A DNA stretch of 64,000 nucleotides from Panulirus ornatus (GCF_036320965.1 NC_092228.1:20394503-20458502), one strand, 5' to 3'; shown: positions 10,157 through 21,644, numbered from the stretch's first letter. Made by a program: numbers and translations. Notes: generated by a model not told the origin, from the sequence alone.

Positions 10157-12800
10157 TATATATAACGTATTGATAGACATGGAGGAGAGAGACTTTTGAA
10201 TGTAACTGTGCTGAAAGGGGCAGCTGGTGGGTTGTTAGATCACTATCTTGTAGAGGCGAGAGTGAAGATTTGTAAAGGTTTTCAAAAAAGAGGAGACAAT
10301 GTCAGGGAGAAGAAAGTGATGAGAGTAAGTGAGCTTAGAAAGGAGATGTGTGAAAACATACCAGGAGAGATAGAGTACAGAATGGCAAAAGTTGAGAGCA
10401 AATGAAGTGAGGGGAGCGGGTGAGGATTGGGAGGTATTTAGGGAAGCAGTGCTTGCATGTGCATGAGATGCATGTGTCATGCAAAAGGTGGGAGGTGGGA
10501 AGATTAAGAAAGGGCAGTGAATGGTGGGATGAAGAAGTAAAGTTGCTTGTAAAAGAGAAAAAGAGGCATTTGGGCAATTGGGAGATGTATGAGAAAGTAG
10601 CAGGAAGTCAAGAGGAATATGTAGGGCTTGAAAAAGAGGGCAAATGAGAGTTGGGGTGAGAAAGTATCTAACTTTTGGGAGAATGAAAAATATGTTTTGA
10701 AAGAAGGTAAATGATGTGTGAAAGATGAGAAAAAAGATGGGCACATCAGTGAAGGAAGCAAAATGGGAAGTGATAACAGGTAGAGATTAAGCGAGGAGAT
10801 AGAGTGAGTATTTTGAAGGTTTGTTGAATGTGTTTGATGATAGAGTGGCAGATATAGGGTGTTTAGATCGTGGTGGTATGCGAAATGAGAGAGTTAGGGA
10901 GAGTGCTTTGGTGAAAAGAGAAGAGGTGGTGAAAGGCTTGTGGAAGATGAGATCTGGCAAGGCAGGGGATTGGATAGCATTGCAGTTTATTTATTAAGAA
11001 ATGGAGTGACTGTGTTGTTGATTGGTTGGTAAGGATATTAAGTGTATGTATGGATCATGGTGAAGTACCTGAGGATTGGAGGAATGCATGTATAGTGCTA
11101 TTATATAAAGGCAAATGGGATAAAGGTTAGTGTTCAAACTACAGAGGCATAAGTTTTTTTTTAAGTATACCAGGAAAGTTATATGGGAAGGGAGTGATTG
11201 AGAGGGTAATGGCATATACAGAGCATCAGATTGGGAGGAGTAGTATGGTTTCAGAAGTGGTAGAGGATGTGTACATTAGGTGTTTGCTTTGAAGAATATG
11301 TGAGTGAAATACTTAGAAAAACAGATGGATTTGTGTGATGTATTTATGAACCAGAAAAACAGATGGATTTTGTATGAACCTGGAGAAGGCATATGATAGA
11401 GATGCTTTGTGGAAGGTGTTAAGAATATATGGTGCGGAAGGTAAGCTGCTAGAAGCAGTGAGAAATTTTTATCAAGGGTGCAAGGCATTTGAATGAGTAG
11501 GAAGAGAGAAGAGTGATTGGTTCCCAGTAAAGGTTGGTCTAGAGCAAGGGTGTAATGTCATTATGGTTGTTTAGTTTGTTTATTGATAGGGTGGTGAAGG
11601 AGCTAAATACAAGAGTTTTGGAGAGAGGGGCAAGCATACAGTCTGTTGGGATGAGAGGGCCTGGGAAGTGAGTCTGTTGTTTTTTGCTATTGATACAGCA
11701 CTGGTGGCTGATTCATGTGAGGAACTGCAGAAGTTGGTGACTAATTTTGGAAGAGTCTGTGAAAGGAGAAAGTTGAGAATGAATATGAATAAAAGCAAGG
11801 TTATCAGGTTCAGCAGGATTGAGTGACAATTAGATAGGATATAAGATTGAATGGAGAAAAATTGGAGAAAGTGAAGTTTTAGGTGTCTTGGATTAAACTT
11901 GGCAGCAAATGGAGCTATGGACGTGGAAGTGAGTCACAGGGTAGGGGAGGGGGCAAAGGTTCTGGGAGCAATGAAGAATATGTGCAAAGAGAGAATGTTA
12001 TCTCAGAGAGCAAAAATGGTTATGTTTGAAGGAATAGTAGTTGCAACAATATTAGTGAGGCATGGGCTATAGATAGGGTTGTACGGAGGAGGGTGGATGT
12101 GTTGGAAATCAAATGTTTGAGGACAGTATGTGGTGTGAGGTGGTTTGATAGAGTAATTAATGAAAGAGTAAGAGAAATGTGTGGTAATATAAAGAATGTG
12201 GTTGAGGGAACAGAAGAGGGTGTGTTGAAATGGTGTGGACATATGGAGAGAATGAGAGGAAAGGTTGACAAAGATATATGGGTCAGAAGTGGAGGGAACA
12301 AGAATTGGGAAACCAAATTAGAGGTGGAAGGATGGAGTGAAAAAGATTTTAAGCGATTAGGGCCTGAACATGCAAGAGGGTGAAAGTCGTGGACGGAATA
12401 GAGTGAATTGGAGCAACGTTATATACTGGGGTTAACATGCTGTCAGTGGACTGAGCCAGTGCATGTGAAAGGTTTGGAGCAAACCATGGAAAGGTCTGTG
12501 GGGCCTGGATTTGGATAAGGTGCTGTGGTTTCAGTGCATTGCACATGACAGTGAGAGAATGGATGTGAGTAGATGTGGCCTTTCTTTGTATGTGTCCTGA
12601 TGCCACCTTGCTGATGCATTGGTTAGTGATGCTGCTTCCTGTGGTGCATGGTGGCACCAGGAATGGATAAAGGTGAGCAAGTATAGATATTTATATGTTG
12701 ATATATGTATGTATGTATATGCATGTATGTGAATGGATAGTTCTTTCTTCATCTGTTTCCTGGCACTACCTCGCTGACACAGGAAATGGCAATATATGTA
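10157..12800 (+). mobile_element. RTE-like LINE, long but heavily mutated copy
   Basis: Runs from the end of the endonuclease (10195: NVTVLKGAAGGLLDHYLVEA) through the linker (SEWWDEEVKLLVKEKK, near 10520), RT (decayed; near 11400 and 11690), the post-RT region (12093-12383: MDVLEIKCLRTVCGVRWFDR) and the older type of 3' UTR to the CACTACCTCGCTGACACAGG tail near 12765. Many frameshifts and stops are present. Near 11335-11395 a short duplication repeats AAAAACAGATGGATTT. The box corresponding to FADD reads FAID (TTTTTTGCTATTGATACAGC), so the catalytic site is lost. This is an ancient copy. Confidence 0.85.
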
Positions 12801-12834
12801 TATATTTATATCTCACACACACACATAGGTGGAT

Positions 12835-13030
12835 GCTACCATACTCCATCTGTTTAAGGTTACATTGTGAGTGAAAAATCACCTTTAGCGAGGCTGTATC
12901 ATTGGGGGTACAGTCTCGTACAAAAAGATTTTCACTCCAAAGGAATGTATATTTCCAGTAGTGCAGCCTTAGGCTGCAGGACCCTGTGGGAAGGTCCTAG
13001 GTAACAACAGACTTCTTTCATTGAAATTAG
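12835..13030 (+). repeat. 190-bp dispersed repeat, copy 4
   Basis: AGGTTACATTGTGAGTGAAA, GGGGTACAGTCTCGTACAAA, AGTAGTGCAGCCTTAGGCTG and a terminal AACAACAGACTT block match the other copies. It abuts the (CA)n at the end of the preceding LINE. Confidence 0.7.
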
Positions 13031-13140
13031 TTTTGGGAATGTTGTAAATAGATGGAAATAAATGTAGGTTTTATGGGACTCTACCTGTTTCATGTTATGC
13101 TGCATGTGAAAAGTCATATGGTATGTATGTATGTGTTCAC

Positions 13141-13445
13141 TCCTCTGTTCTTTAACGCTACCTCGCTAATGCAGGAAATGGTGAATATGTATGAGTGTGA
13201 ACAATTGTGGCCTATCTTTTCTTAGCGCTACCTTGCACGTATGCGGGGGGAGGGGGGGGGGGTGCCATTTCATGTGTGGCAGGGTGGCAACGGGAATGGA
13301 TGAAGGCAGCAGGTATGAATATTTACATGTGTATATATGTGTGTTTATGTATACATTGAAATATATAGGTATTTATATGTGCGTGTGTGGGCTTTTATGT
13401 ATATACATGTGTGGGTGAGTGGGTTGGGCCATTCTTTCATCTATA
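13141..13445 (+). mobile_element. SINE tail scrap followed by LINE 3'-UTR fragment
   Basis: 13141-13180 carries the SINE tail (TCTGTTCTTTAACGCTACCT, then CGCTAATGCAGG). From about 13186 the sequence is LINE 3' UTR: TTTTCTTAGCGCTACCTTGC, a G-run, TGGATGAAGGCAGC, the TGTATATATGTGTGTTTATG module and GGGTTGGGCCATTCTTTC. It ends without the final stem-loop. Confidence 0.7.
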
Positions 13446-13485
13446 AATAGATGAATATTTATTTTTGTTTATATTTATTACATTT

Positions 13486-13553
13486 TATCGCTGTTTCTCG
13501 CATCAGCGAGGTAGTGCTAGGAAACAGATGACGAATGGCCCATCAACTCATAT

Positions 13554-13642
<89 letters not shown>
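13486..13642 (-). mobile_element. LINE 3' tail (minus) with (CA)n-(TA)n
   Basis: CGCTGTTTCTCGCATCAGCG, AGGTAGTGCTAGGAAACAG and GAATGGCCCATC are the reverse complement of the older LINE tail. They run into (CA)n (13551-13585) and (TA)n (13586-13642), the expanded remains of the TG/TA-rich part of the 3' UTR. Confidence 0.75.
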
Positions 13643-13643
<1 letters not shown>

Positions 13644-13646
<3 letters not shown>

Positions 13647-13870
13647 TAACTATTCACCATTTCCCGCGTTAGCGAGGTAGTGTTAAGAACAGAGGACTGG
13701 GCCATTGAGGGAATATCCTCACCTGGCCCCCTTCTCAGTTCCTTCCTTTGGAAAATTAAAAAGAATTGAGAGGGGAGGATTTCCAGCCCCCCCGATCCCT
13801 CCCCTTTTAGTCGCCTTCTACGACACACAGGGAATACGTGGGAAGTATTCTTTCTCCCCTATCCCCAGGG

Positions 13871-13872
<2 letters not shown>
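13644..13872 (-). mobile_element. SINE copy, near full length, minus strand
   Basis: On the plus strand it reads CACCATTTCCCGCGTTAGCG (tail stem-loop), GAACAGAGGACTGGGCC, TCCTCACCTGGCCCCCTTCT, TTTGGAAAATTAAAAAG, GAGGGGAGGATTTCCAGCCC, TAGTCGCCTTCTACGACAC and TTTCTCCCCTATCCCCAGGG. The element begins CCCTGGGGATAGGGGAG on its own strand. It is about 230 bp and non-coding. Confidence 0.85.
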
Positions 13873-13927
<55 letters not shown>

Positions 13928-14111
13928 ATACTTTGTCGCTGTCTCCCGCGTTAGCGAGGTAGCGCAAGGAAACAGACGAAAGAAATGGCCCAACCCTCCC
14001 CATACACATGTACATACACACGTCCACACATGCAAATATACATACCTACACAGCTTTCCATGGTTTACCCCGGACGCTTCACATGCCTTGATTCAATCCA
14101 CTGACAGCACG

Positions 14112-16503
14112 TCAACCCCTGTATACCACATCGCTCCAATTCACTCTATTCCTTGCCCTCCTTTCACCCTCCTGCATGTTCAGGCCCCGATCACACAAAA
14201 TCCTTTTCACTCCATCTTTCCACCTCCAATTTGGTCTCCCTCTTCTCCTCGTTCCCTCCACCTCCGACACATATATCCTCTTGGTCAATCTTTCCTCACT
14301 CATTCTCTCCATGTGCCCAAACCATTTCAAAACACCCTCTTCTGCTCTCTCAACCACGCTCTTTTTATTTCCACACATCTCTCTTACCCTTACGTTACTT
14401 ACTCGATCAAACCACCTCACACCACACATTGTCCTCAAACATCTCATTTCCAGCACATCCATCCTCCTGCGCACAACTCTATCCATAGCCCACGCCTCGC
14501 AACCATACAACATTGTTGGAACCACTATTCCTTCAAACATACCCATTTTTGCTTTCCGGGATAATGTTCTCGACTTCCACAAATTTTTCAAGGCTCCCAA
14601 AATTTTCACCCCCTCCCCCACCCTATGATCCACTTCCGCTTCCATGGTTCCATCCGCTGACAGATCCACTCCCAGATATCTAAAACACTTCACTTCCTCC
14701 AGTTTTTCTCCATTCAAACTCACCTCCCAATTGACTTGACCCTCAACCCTACTGTACCTAATAACCTTGCTCTTATTCACATTTACTCTTAACTTTCTTC
14801 TTCCACACACTTTACCAAACTCCGTCACCAGCTTCTGCAGTTTCTCACATGAATCCGCCACCAGCGCTGTATCATCAGCGAACAACAACTGACTCACTTC
14901 CCAAGCTCTCTCATCCCCAACAGACCTCATACTTGCCCCTCTTTCCAAGACTCTTGCATTTACCTCCCTAACAACCCCATCCATAAACAAATTAAACAAC
15001 CATGGAGACATCACACACCCCTGCCGCAAACCTACATTCACTGAGAACCAATCACTTTCCTCTCTTCCTACACGTACACATGCCTTACATCCTCGATAAA
15101 AACTTTTCACTGCTTCTAACAACTTGCCTCCCACACCATATATTCTTAATACCTTCCACAGAGCATCTCTATCAACTCTATCATATGCCTTCTCCAGATC
15201 CATAAATGCTACATACAAATCCATTTGCTTTTCTAAGTATTTCTCACATACATTCTTCAAAGCAAACACCTGATCCACACATCCTCTCCCACTTCTGAAA
15301 CCACACTGCTCTTCCCCAATCTGATGCTCCGTACATGCCTTCACCCTCTCAATCAATACCCTCCCATATAATTTACCAGGAATACTCAACAAACTTATAC
15401 CTCTGTAATTTGAGCACTCACTCTTATCCCCTTTGCCTTTGTACAATGGCACTATGCACGCATTCCGCCAATCCTCAGGCACCTCACCATGAGTCATACA
15501 TACATTAAATAACCTTACCAACCAGTCAACAATACAGTCACCCCCTTTTTTAATAAATTCCACTGCAGTACCATCCAAACCTGCTGCCTTGCCGGCTTTC
15601 ATCTTCCGCAAAGCTTTTACTACCTCTTCTCTGTTTACCAAATCATTTTCCCAAACCCTCTCACTTTGCACACCACCTTTACCCAAACACCCTATATCTG
15701 CCACTCTGTCATCAGACACATTCAACAAACCTTCAAAATACTCATTCCATCTCCTTCTCACATCACCACTACTTGTTATCACCTCCCCATTTACGCCCTT
15801 CACTGAAGTTCCCATTTGCTCCCTTGTCTTACGCACCCTATTTACCTCCTTCCAGAACATCTTTTTATTCTCCCTAAAATTTACTGATAGTCTCTCACCC
15901 CAACTCTCATTTGCCCTTTTTTTCACCTCTTGCACCTTTCTCTTGACCTCCTGTCTCTTTCTTTTATACTTCTCCCACTCAATTGCATTTTTTCCCTGCA
16001 AAAATCGTCCAAATGCCTCTCTCTTCTCTTTCACTAATACTCTTACTTCTTCATCCCACCACTCACTACCCTTTCTAAACAGCCCACCTCCCACTCTTCT
16101 CATGCCACAAGCATCTTTTGCGCAATCCATCACTGATTCCCTAAATACATCCCATTCCTCCCCCACTCCCCTTACTTCCATTGTTCTCACCTTTTTCCAT
16201 TCTGTACACAGTCTCTCCTGATACTTCTTCACACAGGTCTCCTTCCCAAGCTCACTTACTCTCACCACCTTCTTCACCCCAACATTCACTCTTCTTTTCT
16301 GAAAACCCATACTAATCTTCACCTTAGCCTCCACAAGATAATGATCAGACATCCCTCCAGTTGCACCTCTCAGCACATTGACATCCAAAAGTCTCTCTTT
16401 CGCACGCCTGTCAATTAACACGTAATCCAATAACGCTCTCTGGCCATCTCTCCTACTTACATAAGTATACTTATGTATATCTCGCTTTTTAAACCAGGTA
16501 TTC

Positions 16504-16505
<2 letters not shown>
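14112..16505 (-). CDS. LINE endonuclease/reverse transcriptase ORF, 5'-incomplete
   Basis: Retrotransposon polyprotein that would nick target DNA and reverse-transcribe its own RNA. The frame is open for about 800 codons with no stop. In order from the 5' side: endonuclease end (DYVLIDRRAKERLLDVN, GGMSDHYLVEAKVKI); a basic linker with SEWWDEEVRVLVKEKREAF; RT fingers and palm (NYRGISLLSIPGKLYGRVL, EEQCGFRSGRGCVDQVFAL); catalytic motif A (FMDLEKAYDRVDRDAL); GLRQGCVMSPWLFNLFMDG; catalytic LLFADDTALVADS near 14880; YGCEAWAMDRVVRRR; and a C-terminal GRPNWRWKDGVK before the stop. The frame runs further upstream (to 16631) only through (TA)n and antisense SINE, so the start there is not real. Expression is unproven. 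Confidence 0.85.
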
Positions 16506-16577
<72 letters not shown>

Positions 16578-16731
16578 TAATTTTCCAAAAGACGGAACAG
16601 AGAAGGGGGCCAGGTGAGGGTATTCCCTCAAAGGCCCAGTCCTCTGTTCTTAATGCTACCTCGCTAACGCGGGAAATGGCGAATAGTTTAAAAGAAAGAA
16701 AAAGAAATATATATTTAAACCAGGTATTCCC
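16488..16731 (+). mobile_element. SINE insertion with 18-bp target-site duplication
   Basis: The 18-mer TTTAAACCAGGTATTCCC occurs at 16488-16505 and at 16714-16731. Between them lie (TA)n, a T-run and the 3' half of the SINE (CCAAAAGACGGAACAGAGAA to GCGGGAAATGGCGAATAG, then an A-rich tail). Removing the insert and one repeat rejoins the LINE endonuclease frame, so the SINE landed in an existing LINE copy. The SINE's own 5' half is missing; (TA)n takes its place. Confidence 0.9.
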
Positions 16732-16866
16732 CATCACCAGTCCTTTTTCAGCACATAAATCTCCAAGCTCTTCACCATTTCCATTTACAACACTGAACAC
16801 CCCATGTATACCAATTATTCCCTCAACTGCCACATTACTCATCTTTGCATTCAAATCACCCATCAC

Positions 16867-18222
16867 AGTGAATGTAGGTTTGCGGCAGGGGTGTTTGATG
16901 TCTCCATGGTTGTTTAATTTGTTTATGGATGGGGTTGTTAGGGAGGTGAATGCAAGAGTTTTGGAAAAAGGGGCAAGTATGAAGTCTGTTGTGGATGAGA
17001 GAGCTTGGGAAGTGAGTCAGTTGTTGTTCGCTGAAGATACAGCGCTGGTGGCTGATACATGTGAGAAACTGCAGAAGCTGGTGACTGGGTTTGGTAAAGT
17101 GTGTGAAAGAAGAAAGTTAAGAGTAAATGTGAATAAGAGCAAGGTTATTAGGTACAGTAGGGTTGAGGGTCAAGGCAATTGGGAGGTAAGTTTGAATGGA
17201 GAAAAACTGGAGGAAGTAAAGTGTTTTAGATATCTGGGAGTGGATCTGGCAGTGGATGGAACCATGGAAGCAGAAGTGAATCATAGGGTGGGGGAGGGGG
17301 CGAAAATCCTGGGAGCATTGAAGAATGTGTGGAAGTCGAGAACATTATCTCGGAAAGCAAAAATGGGTATGTTTGAAGGAATAGTGGTTCCAACAATGTT
17401 GTATGGTTGCGAGGCGTGGGCTATGGGTAGAGTTGTGCGCAGGAGGGTGGGTGTGCTGGAAATGAGATGTTTGAGGACAGTGTGTGGTGTGAGGTGGTTT
17501 GATCGAGTAAGTAATGTAAGGGTAAGAGAGATGTGTGGAAATAAAAAGAGCGTTTTTGAGAGAGCAGAAGAGGGTGTTTTGAAATGGTTTGGGCACATGG
17601 AGAGAATGAGTGAGGAAAGATTGACCAAGAGGATATATGTGTCGGAGGTGGAGGGAACGAGAAGTGGGAGACCAAATTGTAGGTGGAAAGATGGAGTGAA
17701 AAAGATTTTGAGTGATCGCGGCCTGAGCATGCAGGAGGGTGAAAGGAGGGCAAGGAATAGAGTGAATTGGATCGATGTGGTATACCGGTGTTGACGTGCT
17801 GTCAGTGGATTGAATCAGGGCATGTGAAGCGTCTGGGGTAAACCATGGAAAGTTGTTTGGGGCCTGGATGTGGAAAGGGAGCTGTGGTTTGGGCATTATT
17901 GCATGACAGCTGGAGACTGAGTGTGAACGAATGGGGCTTTTGTTATCTTTTCCTAGCGCTACCTCGCACACATGAGGGGGGAGGGGAATGGTATTCCATG
18001 TGTGGCGAGGTGGTGATGGGAATGAATAAAGGCAGACAGTGTGAAATATGTGCATGGGTATATATGTATGTGTCTGTGTGTGTATATATATGTGTACATT
18101 GAGATGTATAGGTATGTATATTTGCGTGTGTGTATATACATGTGTATGGGGGTGGGTTGGGCCATTTCTTTCTTCTGTTTCCTTGCGCTACCTCGCAAAT
18201 GCGGGAGACAGCAAAAAAAAAA
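16867..18222 (+). mobile_element. RTE-like LINE, 5'-truncated copy with open C-terminal frame
   Basis: Starts inside the RT at VNVGLRQGCLMSPWLFNL and stays open to the normal stop near 17794 (about 310 LINE codons). The catalytic box reads FAEDTALVADT: the second residue of FADD has become E, which would impair the enzyme. The 3' UTR is the long type, through CCTAGCGCTACCTCGCACAC to CGCTACCTCGCAAATGCGGG and a poly(A) run at 18210-18222. It abuts the minus-strand copy at 16866 head to head. Confidence 0.9.
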
Positions 18223-18240
18223 AAATATATATATATATAT

Positions 18241-18530
18241 CCCATACACGCACATATACATATGTATATATACATATCAGCATATAAATACATACACAGA
18301 CATATATACACATGCACATATTCATACTTGCTTGCCTTCATCCGTTCCTGTCACTACACCACCCCACAGGAAGCAGCATCGTCACCTCCCGCTTCAGCGA
18401 GGTAGCACCAAGATAACAGACAAAAGACTACATTAATTCACTCTCAGTGTCTAGCTGTCACGTGTAATGCACCAAAACCACAGCTCCCTATCCGCATCCA
18501 GGCCCCACAGACCTTTCCATTGGGAATACC
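18241..18530 (-). mobile_element. RTE-like LINE 3'-UTR fragment, older type
   Basis: The plus strand reads GCTTGCCTTCATCCGTTCCT, CCCACAGGAAGCAGCATCG, TCAGCGAGGTAGCACCAAG and CCACAGCTCCCTATCCGCAT. These are the complements of an older 3' UTR also seen at 12600, 25550, 32580 and 43570. It ends at CCTTTCCATT, where the next LINE copy starts. Confidence 0.75.
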
Positions 18531-21331
18531 TGGTTTAAAAAGAGAGATATACATAAGTATATGTACGTAAGTAGGAGAGATGGCCAGAGACCGTTATTGG
18601 ATTACATGTTAATTGATAGGCACATGAAAAAGAGACTTTTGGATGTTAATGTGCTGAGAGGTGCAACTGGAGGGATGTCTGATCATTAACTTGTGGAGGC
18701 AAAGGTGAAGATTTGTAGAGGTTTTCAGAAAAGAAGAGAGAATGTTGGGGTGAAAAGAGTGGTGAGAGTAAGTGAGCTTGGGAAGGAGACTTGTGTGAGG
18801 AAGTACCAGGAGAGACTGAGTACAGAATGAAAAAAGGTGAGAACAAAGGAGGTAAGGGGAGTGGGGAAGGAATGGGATGTATTTAGGGAAGCAATGATGG
18901 CTTGCGCAAAAGATGCTTGTGGCATGAGAAGCGTGGGAGGTGGGCAGATTAGAAAGGGTAGTGAGTGGTGGGATGAAGAAGTAAGATTATTAGTGAAAGA
19001 GAAGAGAGAGGCATTTGGATAATTTTTGCAGGGAAATAATGCGAATGACTGGGTGATGTATAAAAGAAAAAGGCAGGTGGTCAAGAAAAAGGTGCAAGAG
19101 GTGAAAAAGAGGGCAAATGAGAGTTGGGGCGAGAGAGTATCATTAAATTTTAGGGAGAATAAAAAGATGTTCTGGAAGGAGGTAAATAAAGTGCGTAAGA
19201 CAAGGGAACAAATGGGGACTTCAATGAAGGGGGCTAATGGGGAGGTGATAACAAGTAGTGGTGATGTAAGGAGATGGAGTGGATATTTTGAAGGTTTGTT
19301 GAATGTGTTTGATAATAGAGTGGCAGATATAGGGTGTTTTGGTTGAGGTGGTGTGCAGAGTGAGAGGGTTAGGGAAAATGATTTTGTAAACAGGGAAGAG
19401 GTAGTAAAAGCTCTGCGGAAGATGAAAGCCGGCAAGGCAACGATTTGGATGGTATTGCAGTGGAATTTATTAAAAAAGGGGGTGACTGTATTGTTGACTG
19501 GTTGGTAAGGTTATTTAATGTATGTATGACTCATGGTGAGGTGCCTAAGGACTGGCAGAATGCTTGCATAGTGCCATTGTACAAAGGCAAAGGGGATAAA
19601 AGTGAGTGCTCAAATTACAGAGGTATAGGTTTGTTGAGTATTCCTGGAAAATTATCTGGGAGGGTATTGATTGAGAGGTTGAAGGCATGTACAGAGCATC
19701 AGATTGGGGAAGAGCAGTGTGGTTTCAGAAGTGGTAGAGGATGTGTGGATCAGGTGTTTGCTTTGAAGAATGTATGTGAGAAATACTTAGAAAAACAAAT
19801 GTATTTGAATGTAGCATTTATGGATCTGGAGAAGGCATATGATAGAGTTGATAGAGATGCTCTGTGGAAGGTATTAAGAATATGTGGTGTGGGAGGTAAG
19901 TTGTTAAAAGCAGCGAAAAGTTTTTATCGAGGATGTAAGGCATGTGTACGTGTAGGAAGAGAGGAAAGTGGTTGGTTTTCAGTGAATATAGGTTTGTGGC
20001 AGGGGTGTGTGATGTCTCTATGGTTGTTTAATTTGTTTATGGATGGGGGTTGTTAGGGAGGTGAATGCAAGAGTTTTGGAAAGAGGGGCAAGTATGAAGT
20101 CTGTTGTGGATGAGAGAGCTTGGGAAGTGAGTCAGTTGTTGTTTGCTGATGATACAGCGCTGGTGGCTGATTCATGTGAGAAACTGCAGAAGCTGGTGAC
20201 TGAGTTTGGTACAGTGTGTGAAAAAAGAAAGCAGAGAGTAAATGTGAATAAGAGCAAGGTTATTAGGTACATTAGGGTTGAGGGTCAAGTCAATTGGGAG
20301 GTAAGTTTGAATGGAGAAAAACTGGAGGAAGTGAAGTGTTTTACATATCTGTTAGTGGATTTGGCAGCGGATGGAACCATGGAAGCAGAAGTGAATCATA
20401 GGGTGGGGGAGGGGGCAAAAATTCAGGGAGCGTTGAAGAATGTGTGGAAGTCAAGAACATTATCTCCGAAAGCAAAAATGGCTATGTTTGAAGGAATAGT
20501 GGTTCCAACAATGTTGTATGGTTGCGAGGCGTGGGCTATGGATAGAGTTGTGCGCAGGAGGGTGGATGTGGTGGAAATGAGATGTTTTAGGACCATATGT
20601 GGTGTGAGGTGGTTTGATCGAGTAAGTAATAATAGGGTAAGAGAGATGTGTGGTAATAAAAAGAGTGTGGTTGAGAGAGCAGAGGAGGGTGTTTTGAAAT
20701 GGTTTGGTCACATGGAGAGAATGAGTGAGGAAAGATTGACCAAGAGGATATATGTGTCAGAGGTGGAGGGAACGAGGAGAAGTGGGAGACCAAATTGGAG
20801 GTGGAAAAAAGATTTTAAGTGATCGGGGCCTAAACATGCAGGAGGGTGAAAGGTGTGCAAGGAATATAGTGAATTGAAACGATGTGGTATACCGGGGTCG
20901 ACATGCTGTCAATGGATTGAAGCAGGGCATGTGAAGCGTCTAGGGTAAACCATGGAAAGTTCTGTGGGGCCTGGATGTGGAAAGGGAGTTGTGGTTTTGG
21001 TGCATTATTACATGACAGCTAGAGACTGAGTGTGAACGAATGTGGCCTTTGTTGTCTTTTCCTAGTGTTACCTCGCACACATAAGGGGGAGGGGTTGTTA
21101 TTGCATGTGTGGCAAGGGGGTGATGGAAATGAAAGGCAGATAGTATGAATTATGTACATGTGTATATATGTATATGTCTGTGTGTGTATATATATGTATA
21201 TGTTGAGATGTATAGGTATGCATATTTGTGTGTGTGGAAGTGTATGTATATACATGTGTATGTGGGTGGGTTGGGCCATTCTTTCGTCTGTTTCCTTGCG
21301 CTACCTTGCAAACGCGGGAGACAGCGACAGA

Positions 21332-21336
<5 letters not shown>
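18531..21336 (+). mobile_element. RTE-like LINE, long copy with several lesions
   Basis: Begins GGGAATACCTGGTTTAAAAA, the same point in the endonuclease as the 16490 and 55685 boundaries. It runs through endonuclease end, linker, RT and C-terminus to the tail CGCTACCTTGCAAACGCGGG. Open pieces: 18837-19022, 19026-19346, 19445-20056 (RT palm) and 20043-20822 (FADDTALVADS to the C-terminus). Lesions: a stop after HKY near 18560, stops near 19022 and 19346, a frameshift near 19440, an extra G near 20046 and a deletion of the KDGV segment near 20815. The 3' UTR is the long type. Confidence 0.9.

Positions 21337-21389
<53 letters not shown>
21337..21389. repeat. (TA)n microsatellite
   Basis: About 50 bp of TA joins the LINE tail (GAGCAAAATATAT) to the 5' end of the next SINE. 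Confidence 0.9.
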
Positions 21390-21390
<1 letters not shown>

Positions 21391-21627
21391 TCCCTGGGGA
21401 TAGGGGAGAAAGAATACTTCCCACGTATTCCCTGCGTGTCGTAGAAGGCAACTAAAAGGGAAGGGAGCGGGGGGCTGGAAATCCTCCCCTCTCGTTTTTT
21501 TTTTTTTTTTTTTTTAATTTTCCAAAAGAAGGAACAGAGAAGAGGTCCAGGTGAGGATATTCCCCCAAAGGCCCAGTCCTCTGTTCTAAACGCTACCTCG
21601 CTATCGCGGGAAATAGCGAATAGTATG

Positions 21628-21644
<17 letters not shown>
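21390..21644 (+). mobile_element. SINE copy, full length
   Basis: Starts TCCCTGGGGATAGGGGAGA, then ACTTCCCACGTATTCCCTGC, GTGTCGTAGAAGGCAACTAA, GGGGGGCTGGAAATCCTCCC, a 22-bp T-run, AATTTTCCAAAAGAAGGAAC, GCCCAGTCCTCTGTTC, the tail CGCTACCTCGCTATCGCGGG and AAATAGCGAATAGTATG with poly(A). No tRNA-like A and B boxes could be identified with confidence, so its promoter class is open. Confidence 0.9.

Larger units (their letters stand above)
13928..16866 (-). mobile_element. RTE-like LINE, best-preserved copy (interrupted by a SINE)
   Basis: Minus-strand element from a poly(A) tail (plus-strand T-run ending about 13927) up to the endonuclease at 16866, with a SINE plus (TA)n inserted at 16506-16713. 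The 3' UTR is the short type (GGAAAGCTGTGTAGG junction). The endonuclease end at 16714-16866 reads MMGDLNAKMSNVAVEG ... GNTWFK, and the same protein resumes at 16500 with WFKKRDIHKYTYVSRRDGQR. The true 5' end is missing: at 16867 it meets a plus-strand LINE fragment head to head. Confidence 0.9.

Noticed and set aside
14088..14628. Antisense open frames of 110-160 codons repeated in many LINE copies (for example SFHLQFGLPLLLVPSTSDTY)
   Set aside because: They are exact reverse-frame shadows of the LINE C-terminus, conserved because the sense strand is. No separate start context or domain is present.
16489..16631. N-terminal extension of the 839-codon frame
   Set aside because: The extra residues derive from antisense SINE and (TA)n; the target-site duplication proves an insertion.
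18041..18436. Open frames rich in Y, I, C, V and T across LINE 3' UTRs and (TA)n tracts
   Set aside because: Translations of TGTATATATG and TA repeats (MYICVC, IYIYIY) are low-complexity artefacts, not membrane proteins.
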